Below, one piece after another: positions 59,312 through 64,000 of a stretch of DNA of 64,000 nt. The stretch is from SZUA-442 sp051011415 (GTDB taxonomy: Bacteria > Actinomycetota > Acidimicrobiia > Spongiisociales > UBA5794). The stretch is taken from assembly GCA_051011415.1 (NCBI GenBank), contig JBPCTY010000047.1, forward strand, positions 1-64,000, in the 5' to 3' direction. The position numbers were made by a program, and so were the translations under genes. Below the pieces are notes generated by a model. That model did not search any database and was not told where the DNA came from. It saw only the letters and a list, made by a program, of their open reading frames with translations. Position 1 is the first letter of the stretch, and each line of letters starts with the position of its first letter.

Positions 59312-59361
59312 CTCCGTTCTGTGTGGTGGTTTGGGATGACGCGTAGAACGGAGCGTCTACG
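59312..59361 (-). promoter_or_regulatory. gabT leader: Shine-Dalgarno-sequestering hairpin with competing hairpin
   Basis: On the reverse strand CTCCGTTCT (59353-59345) pairs perfectly with AGAACGGAG (59320-59312), which contains the gabT ribosome site, across a 24-base loop. A competing 6-bp hairpin pairs CGTAGA (59361-59356), containing the leader ORF stop codon TAG, with TCTACG (59347-59342). The two cannot form together. Confidence 0.6.
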
Positions 59362-59407
59362 GAGAGGCGAACAGGTCGCTGCGGTGGTTGCGGGGTGTCC
59401 GAAGCAT
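59357..59407 (-). CDS. Leaderless 16-residue leader peptide upstream of gabT
   Basis: ATG 59407 opens a 16-codon frame, MLRTPRNHRSDLFASP, ending at TAG 59359-59357. TACTAT (59419-59414) is a good -10 box exactly 6 bases before the ATG, the spacing of leaderless genes throughout this window. The peptide has four Arg and no run of one amino acid, so it is not an obvious amino-acid attenuator. Its stop codon lies in a hairpin that competes with the helix covering the gabT ribosome site, so its translation could open gabT. A simple 5' untranslated region is the alternative. Confidence 0.5.
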   Translation of the reverse strand: MLRTPRNHRSDLFASP

Positions 59408-59413
59408 GCAGCG

Positions 59414-59419
59414 ATAGTA
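59414..59419 (-). promoter_or_regulatory. -10 box of the gabT transcript
   Basis: TACTAT on the reverse strand places transcription start at or next to the ATG of the leader peptide (59407), giving a leader of about 102 bases before the gabT GTG. The next gene upstream, the crotonase, ends at 59460. Confidence 0.55.
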
Positions 59420-59459
59420 CCTCCTGCCACGTCTGTGGAATAGTCCGAGTTGGTATTGG

Positions 59460-60317
59460 CTACTCGCCCGTGAACTTCGGATCCCGCTTTTCGAGGAACG
59501 CCATCGTGGCCTCGATGAAGTCGTTTGATGTGATGAACGACGAGTTCCACAGTGCCATGTAGTCGAGGTTCTCGGCAACGGTGCGTCCCTCGCCTGCAGA
59601 CAGAACGGCCTTGGCACCCTGCACGGCAAGTGGGGAGTTCGCTGCGATCTCAGCGGCGAGCGCCGCTGCAGCTTCCTGCACCCCGGCTGGGTCGTCGGCC
59701 ACCTTGCTCACAAGACCCATCTCGAAGGCTTCCTGAGCGCCGAAGTCCTTGCCTGTGTAGACGAGTTCTGCAACGCGGCCTGGATCGACGATGTTCGGCA
59801 ATCTCTGGAGTGTCCCGACGTCGGCAACCATCGCGATCTTCGTTTCGCGAATCGAGAACACCGCATCGGCTGAGGCGTAGCGAATATCGCACGCAGTGAT
59901 GAGATCAACTCCGGCCCCGATACATGGCCCATGGATAGCCGCGATCACTGGTTTGGCGCAAGAAGCGATTGATGTGAAGGTTCGCTGAAGCCGTTTGATC
60001 GAGTTGAACAGCGCAAGGCGTTTTGCGACATCGGAGGTCGGTTGCGAATCGCCCTGTGGATCTGCACCACCTGATATGAACGATGGTCCAAAGGCCTTGA
60101 GATCGATACCCGCCGTGAACGCTCGACCGCGTGCAGCGATGACGACGGCACGTGTCTCACTGTCTTCTGAGAGAGCATCCATGATCTTTGGGAGGTCCTC
60201 CCAGAAGCCCGGTGCGAAGGCATTCAGTGACTCTGGTCGGTCGAGCCAGACGGTTGCGACGTGTCCATCGAACTCAACGTCGATGACGTCCGATTGGGGG
60301 AGAATCTCACGGGTCAT
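59460..60317 (-). CDS. Crotonase-family enzyme, delta(3,5)-delta(2,4)-dienoyl-CoA isomerase-like
   Basis: A 285-residue enoyl-CoA hydratase/isomerase-fold protein. The oxyanion-hole segments are ARGRAFTAGIDLKAFG and AIHGPCIGAGVDLITACDIRY. The block ETKIAMVADVGTLQRLPNIV, with Glu and Asp in the E-x(n)-A-D-V-G-T-L-Q-R-L-P context, is characteristic of dienoyl-CoA isomerase (ECH1) rather than enoyl-CoA hydratase. It would act in beta-oxidation of unsaturated fatty acids. The start ATG 60317 is preceded by TAGCCT (60331-60326) 8 bases upstream; the frame to 60482 is antisense-derived and rejected. Confidence 0.85.
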   Translation of the reverse strand: MTREILPQSDVIDVEFDGHVATVWLDRPESLNAFAPGFWEDLPKIMDALSEDSETRAVVIAARGRAFTAGIDLKAFGPSFISGGADPQGDSQPTSDVAKRLALFNSIKRLQRTFTSIASCAKPVIAAIHGPCIGAGVDLITACDIRYASADAVFSIRETKIAMVADVGTLQRLPNIVDPGRVAELVYTGKDFGAQEAFEMGLVSKVADDPAGVQEAAAALAAEIAANSPLAVQGAKAVLSAGEGRTVAENLDYMALWNSSFITSNDFIEATMAFLEKRDPKFTGE

Positions 60318-60360
60318 TGCGTCACAGGCTAGGTCGTGTGTTGCATCTGAGAGACCCGGT

Positions 60361-60975
60361 CTACTTGTGGAGATGGAAGGGCGGATACTCGTCGGTGAGC
60401 GCAGCGATCCACGCCCAGGTCCTGGCCCACCACCGATGGAAGCCGACGAAGTACCAGTGCAGAGACAACGGCAGCCGACCATTGATCAGGATCATCAGGT
60501 ATCCAAACCATGCAGCAAACAGCGTTCCGACTGTGAGCCAGAGCAGGATGAACAGGTGCGGGACAGCGAGCAACGTCCGGATCAGCAGGATGCCTGCGAG
60601 TGCAAGCCACTTGTTCTGCGGCTCTGGCGCTTCAACAACGTACACCTGGGCAGGGTGGTTCTCGTCTGTTCCGTACGTGGGGTACACGTCCGTAGTGCTG
60701 GTGAACCAGGCAAAGACGCGGCTTGTCCACTCAAGAAAGATGAGTTCGAAGTTTTCCACCCAGAACGGCTTGCCGCCTTGGAAGAGGATGTACCAGTAGC
60801 CGATCCAGACGATCACCTGGACGGCAAAGGCGTAGAGCATCAGAAGCAGCAGATGCGGGATCAGCAGCAGCGCCTTTGCGAACAGGATCAGGCCGAGTGC
60901 GGCTAGCCCCCTGGAGCGGTACTCGTCATCCACGGGGACCTGGAAGTCCACGGGATATGCGGCCGGCTCAGTCAT
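60361..60975 (-). CDS. DUF4389-type membrane protein, two tandem domains
   Basis: A 204-residue membrane protein containing two copies of the DUF4389 pattern: R-x-L-L-x-I/V-P-H followed by a hydrophobic segment, a W, G-(G/R)-x-P and a W-x-x-R-x-x-A-W motif before T-D-x-Y-P. Copy one spans about residues 8-100 and copy two 115-204. It has four hydrophobic segments. The function of the family is unknown. ATG 60975 overlaps the stop of the AlbA-domain gene (ATGA); GTG 60981 is the alternative start two codons earlier. The two genes should work together. Confidence 0.75.
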   Translation of the reverse strand: MTEPAAYPVDFQVPVDDEYRSRGLAALGLILFAKALLLIPHLLLLMLYAFAVQVIVWIGYWYILFQGGKPFWVENFELIFLEWTSRVFAWFTSTTDVYPTYGTDENHPAQVYVVEAPEPQNKWLALAGILLIRTLLAVPHLFILLWLTVGTLFAAWFGYLMILINGRLPLSLHWYFVGFHRWWARTWAWIAALTDEYPPFHLHK

Positions 60976-61751
60976 TTCCACCTCGATCGCTGGTAGTCGG
61001 CAAATTCATCAGTCAACAGTCTTCTGGTTGAGTTTCCCATACGTACGTAGAAGTCGGCAGTACGGCCGCCCTTCTTCTCGTCGAGGTAGACAGGGAAGTC
61101 GCTCGGAGCGGCATCGACGAGGACAACATCTTCACCGGCATATTTGTCGAAGTGGACCGAGACGAATGCGAGCGCCGGCTTACCAATTGTCTTTTGTAGG
61201 TGATCAATCAGCCACAGCTCATATCGGTCATTGTCTGGTGCCTTCATCAAGGCGAGGTCGTTGTCGAGGCCGAGCGCCTTGCCGTCGTCGTCCACGCCGA
61301 TCACAAGCGTGCCACCTTCCGCGTTGAGAAATCCGGCGATCGTCTTGGCAATGACCAGTTCAATCCGATCGTCCTTGGCCTGCGTGTGAACGTTCCACCG
61401 TGCCGACGACTTGAACTCAACGGTGGAGGACTCGCCAGCTTCGATGAGTTGTGAGGTTGTCAGCTTTGGCTGCACGCGGAATCCAAAGTGGTCGGCAATC
61501 CAGGTGAATATGCCAAGGACAAGTACTGACCCAGCGATGCCTCCGACGATGGTTCCGAGGTCTATGCGATCGAATTCGTCTGATCCCACGATCAGGTTGA
61601 CGCCCATCGCACCGACGGCAGCCCCGATCATGCCGATGATCGTGGTTTCCGCAAGCGACAGGGGTTGGCGGCCAGGGAGGATGAAGCGAGCAATCGTGCC
61701 GAAGACGAGGCCGGCACCGAGAATCGCAAAGATGAACAGCGGTGTTTGCAC
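60972..61751 (-). CDS. Membrane protein with YeaQ/GlsB-like N-terminus fused to an AlbA_2 (Schlafen-like) domain
   Basis: A 259-residue fusion. Residues 1-90 hold three hydrophobic segments with GTIARFILPGRQPLSLAETTIIGMIGAAVGAMG, resembling the GlsB/YeaQ/YmgE membrane family. Residues 100-225 match the AlbA_2 domain: ESSTVEFKSSARWN, IAGFLNAEGGTLVIGVDDDGKALGLDNDL and VPVYL/FYVRMGNSTRRL-type ends. AlbA_2 domains bind nucleic acid or act as Schlafen-type nucleases; here it would sit on the cytoplasmic membrane face. GTG 61751 follows TATCCT (61764-61759) by 7 bases. The DUF4389 gene follows with an overlapping start. Confidence 0.75.
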   Translation of the reverse strand: MQTPLFIFAILGAGLVFGTIARFILPGRQPLSLAETTIIGMIGAAVGAMGVNLIVGSDEFDRIDLGTIVGGIAGSVLVLGIFTWIADHFGFRVQPKLTTSQLIEAGESSTVEFKSSARWNVHTQAKDDRIELVIAKTIAGFLNAEGGTLVIGVDDDGKALGLDNDLALMKAPDNDRYELWLIDHLQKTIGKPALAFVSVHFDKYAGEDVVLVDAAPSDFPVYLDEKKGGRTADFYVRMGNSTRRLLTDEFADYQRSRWK

Positions 61752-61806
61752 GACGGGGAGGATACCGGTGGGAACGCCCGTGACCCCTTGGGGTCAGATC
61801 TGGCGG

Positions 61807-62823
61807 CTAGCGAATCTCGACGCCGCGCTCGCCCTCTGCGATGTGACCTATGACTCCTGCGGGAACATCGCTCGTTTCGAAAGCCCGAAGCGTTGCATCG
61901 ACGTCCTCTTCGGCGACCACACATACAAATCCGATGCCCATGTTGAACGTGCGATACATGTCACCCGCCGGCACCTGCCCTACGTGCTGGAGCACCTTGA
62001 ACACATGCGGAATCTCCCACTTCGCACGCTCGACCACAGCTCTCGAGCCTTCAGGGAGGACCCGGATGACGTTGCCAGGGAGTCCACCTCCGGTGATGTG
62101 TGCGAGCCCGTGCGGCTTGACCCTCGCAAGCATGTTGACGATCGCTGGCGAGTAGACGACAGAAGGATTGAGCAGTACGTGGGCCGTTGGCGTGTCGGTG
62201 TCGGGGAACGTCCCGTCGAGCGGCAAGCCTTTTGCGACGATGGCACGCACAAGTGAGAACCCATTGGATCGGAGGTTTGGGCTGTTGACGCCGATGATGA
62301 TGTCGCCAGGGGTCACCAGTTCTGGATCAACCTCCTCGCCCATTTCGACGATTCCCAGGGCGGTCGCGGCGATGTCGAATTGTTGGGGAGCCATGACCCC
62401 GGGATGTTCTGCAGTTTCTCCTCCGAGCAACGCTATGTCGGACTCAGAGCATGCTTCGGTGATCGATTCGACGAGCGTCTCCACCATGTCAACATCGAGC
62501 TTGCCGACCGCTATGTAGTCGGACATAGCGATTGGCTGCGCTCCGGCGGCAGCAAGGTCATCGGCGACCATGGCCACGAGGTCATACCCGAGACCCTCGA
62601 GGAGTCCTGCTTGGCGTGCAAGATCTGCTTTTGTCCCGACACCGTCGGTTGACAACATGAGAACCGGTTGTTCGTATCCGACCGGGATCTGAAGACCCGC
62701 AGCGAAGCCGCCGAAACCGCCGACGACTTCGTCGGTCCAGGTCGACGTGACTCTCCAACCGATACGATCGATCAGCTCATCCGCTGCGCTGAGGTTGACG
62801 CCCGCGCTTTCGTAACTGGTCAT
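61807..62823 (-). CDS. purM: Phosphoribosylformylglycinamidine cyclo-ligase (AIR synthase)
   Basis: PurM closes the imidazole ring to form AIR in purine synthesis. The 338-residue protein has the ATP-binding glycine-rich region, LMLSTDGVGTKADLARQ, DLVAMVADDLAAAGAQPIAMSDYIAVGKLD, LLGGETAEHPGVM and GLAHITGGGLPGNV, all diagnostic of PurM. It is not SelD, which shares the fold but has a Sec/Cys-rich N-terminal loop. ATG 62823 overlaps the purF stop (ATGA). Downstream there are 55 bases before the next gene. Length is normal. Confidence 0.95.
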   Translation of the reverse strand: MTSYESAGVNLSAADELIDRIGWRVTSTWTDEVVGGFGGFAAGLQIPVGYEQPVLMLSTDGVGTKADLARQAGLLEGLGYDLVAMVADDLAAAGAQPIAMSDYIAVGKLDVDMVETLVESITEACSESDIALLGGETAEHPGVMAPQQFDIAATALGIVEMGEEVDPELVTPGDIIIGVNSPNLRSNGFSLVRAIVAKGLPLDGTFPDTDTPTAHVLLNPSVVYSPAIVNMLARVKPHGLAHITGGGLPGNVIRVLPEGSRAVVERAKWEIPHVFKVLQHVGQVPAGDMYRTFNMGIGFVCVVAEEDVDATLRAFETSDVPAGVIGHIAEGERGVEIR

Positions 62824-64000
62824 GTGTGCTCCAGCAGGAACTTGCTGTCGGTTATGGGAATCTCGGTGGGGTAGTCACCGGATAGACAAGCGTTGCACAG
62901 ACTGTCGGGCTGAGCGCCCGTTGCTTCGATGAGTGCATCCAATTCGAGGTACACGAGTGAATCGACTCCGAGGTGTGCTTCTATCTCTTCAACAGACCGA
63001 TCCGCCGCGAGCAACGTCGACCTGTCTCCCGTGTCCATACCGTAGAAACACGGCCAGCGATATGGCGGAGAGGAGATCCGAAGGTGAACCTCGGTCGCGC
63101 CTGCTTCGCGGACCATCGACACAAGCTGCTTGGTCGTTGAACCACGCACGATCGAGTCGTCGACGAGCACAACTCGCTTGCCATCAACGACGCCTGGCAT
63201 TGCATTGAGCTTCATGCGAACGCCGCGCTCCCTCATCGCTTGCGCCGGCTCGATGAATGTGCGGCCCACGTAACGGTTCTTGACCAGGCCGTCGGTGATA
63301 GGGATTCCGCTGACTTCTGCGAACCCCTGTGCTGCTGGAATTCCGGACTCTGGGACGGGCACCGTGATGTCGGCGTCAAGCATCCCTTGCGCCGCAAGCT
63401 TGCGACCCATCTCTTGGCGAGCTGCGTGGACCGTATGGCTGAGCAGGGTTGAATCTGGCCGAGCGAAGTAGACGAATTCAAAGATGCACAACCGCGACTC
63501 CGCTTCAGCGAAGGGAAAGCTGCTGTGGGGGCCGGTCTCGTCGATCACGACCATTTCACCCGGAGCGATTTGTCGAACGAACTTGGCTCCCAGGATGTCG
63601 AGCGCCGCAGTCTCCGAAGCAATGATCCAACTCCCGTCGAGCTTGCCGAGGCACAGAGGCCTGAATCCATGTGGGTCGCGGACGCCGACGAGCGACTGTT
63701 TGTCCATCACACCAAGAGTGAATGCACCTTCGAAGGTTGGCAGTACTCGAGCGAGAGCTTCACCAAGCGTGAGGTCGTTCTCTGTCATCTCGGCTGCGAT
63801 CGCCTCGGTCATGAGCTCCGAGTCGGTGGTGGCAGCAACAGGACCGACGCTGGATGCCAGTCCTGCAGTGTTGGTGAGGTTGCCGTTGTGTGCGAGCGCG
63901 ATTCCGTTCGTTCCGAGGTGGCGGAAGACCGGTTGGCTGTTCTCCCAGCTATTTGAACCCGTCGTGGAATACCGAGTGTGGCCGACGGCGATGTCGCCAG
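62820..64000 (-). CDS. purF: Amidophosphoribosyltransferase, 5'-truncated by the window edge
   Basis: PurF makes phosphoribosylamine from PRPP and glutamine. The frame stays open to the right edge: the first visible residues are GDIAVGHTRYSTTGS followed by ALAHNGNLTN, parts of the glutaminase domain; Cys1 lies outside. The PRPP-binding motif VVLVDDSIVRGSTTKQL and SPPYRWPCFYGMDTG are present, and the C-terminal LCNACLSGDYPTEIP supplies the cysteines of the [4Fe-4S] form known from Bacillus subtilis. ATG 63812 is internal and not the start. The stop overlaps purM. About 100 residues are missing. Confidence 0.95.
   Translation of the reverse strand, partial: GDIAVGHTRYSTTGSNSWENSQPVFRHLGTNGIALAHNGNLTNTAGLASSVGPVAATTDSELMTEAIAAEMTENDLTLGEALARVLPTFEGAFTLGVMDKQSLVGVRDPHGFRPLCLGKLDGSWIIASETAALDILGAKFVRQIAPGEMVVIDETGPHSSFPFAEAESRLCIFEFVYFARPDSTLLSHTVHAARQEMGRKLAAQGMLDADITVPVPESGIPAAQGFAEVSGIPITDGLVKNRYVGRTFIEPAQAMRERGVRMKLNAMPGVVDGKRVVLVDDSIVRGSTTKQLVSMVREAGATEVHLRISSPPYRWPCFYGMDTGDRSTLLAADRSVEEIEAHLGVDSLVYLELDALIEATGAQPDSLCNACLSGDYPTEIPITDSKFLLEHT

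Noticed and set aside
59422..59425. AGGAGG upstream of the gabT leader ORF as its ribosome site
   Set aside because: It lies 12 bases before the ATG and partly upstream of the -10 box, so it would not be in the mRNA predicted from TACTAT.
61807..62823. Selenophosphate synthetase (SelD) next to the selenoprotein
   Set aside because: The fold is shared, but STDGVGTKADLARQ, DDLAAAGAQPIAMSDY and the overlap with purF identify PurM.
1..64000. CRISPR arrays, tRNA/rRNA genes, insertion sequences, prophage or integrase genes
   Set aside because: I looked for spaced direct repeats, cloverleaf-like segments and transposase or integrase motifs on both strands and found none; the only tandem repeat is the 63-bp coding array at 28879.

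Overview
The window reads as a gene-dense chromosome segment of a high-GC actinobacterium, probably from the Acidimicrobiia or a related deep lineage. The evidence is a 30-residue bS22 ribosomal protein of the mycobacterial type, an actinobacterial-style PAC2 protein, CsoR-controlled copper genes, an actinobacterial arsenate reductase, many GTG/TTG starts, and promoters whose -10 box (TANNNT) sits 6-7 bases before the start codon, giving leaderless mRNAs. The lineage is an inference; no rRNA gene is present. I see no tRNA, rRNA, CRISPR array, insertion sequence or phage gene, and no gene-free stretch above about 155 bases.

Layout. 1-11.3 kb: end of an alpha/beta-hydrolase gene, then a glycogen locus (malQ-glgP-glgX-glgA in tight order, glgC convergent, glgB divergent from glgC). 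11.3-13.6 kb: kbl-tdh threonine catabolism. 13.6-22.5 kb: membrane block with three UPF0104/LPG-synthase-TM flippase-like proteins (one fused to a degenerate kinase-like domain), an aberrant P-type ATPase and an AI-2E-family permease. 22.5-28.7 kb: two-component system, then alternating EamA and MFS transporters. 28.7-34.5 kb: acidic 21-residue-repeat Ca-binding-like protein, M23 peptidase, nitroreductase, LMW phosphatase, glutamine amidotransferase, bS22, CopD-like and PAC2 proteins. 34.5-43.8 kb: DUF255 protein, PatB-like enzyme, arsenate reductase, csoR-copZ-copA, and an ABC-2 exporter. 43.8-53.1 kb: CPBP protease, transsulfuration pair, rsgA, PPOX protein, SDR plus class-V aminotransferase, LCP protein, ilvD. 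53.1-64 kb: a selenoprotein, zinc-ribbon protein, amidohydrolase, IMPase, an Lnt homologue, a small zinc protein with structured leader, gabT-like gene with a leader peptide, dienoyl-CoA isomerase-like crotonase, DUF4389 and AlbA-domain proteins, purM and purF (cut by the right edge).

The most notable item is 53182-53436: a SelW/SelT/SelH (Rdx) family selenoprotein whose Cys-x-x-Sec motif is encoded with an in-frame TGA. A leaderless promoter fixes the ATG upstream of the TGA, and a hairpin lies at SECIS distance after it. Conventional gene calling would give only a 67-residue fragment from GTG 53233. Second is the gabT-like leader: a 16-codon leaderless ORF followed by a perfect 9-bp inverted repeat that buries the gabT ribosome-binding site and overlaps a competing hairpin containing the leader ORF stop codon.

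Other points to check are a P-type ATPase without the usual ion-binding carboxylates, an Lnt homologue with Ser for the catalytic Cys, and a glycogen synthase with Ser at the position of E. coli Lys15. Many start codons given here were moved from the longest ORF to the one fixed by a -10 box, a Shine-Dalgarno sequence or a stop/start overlap.
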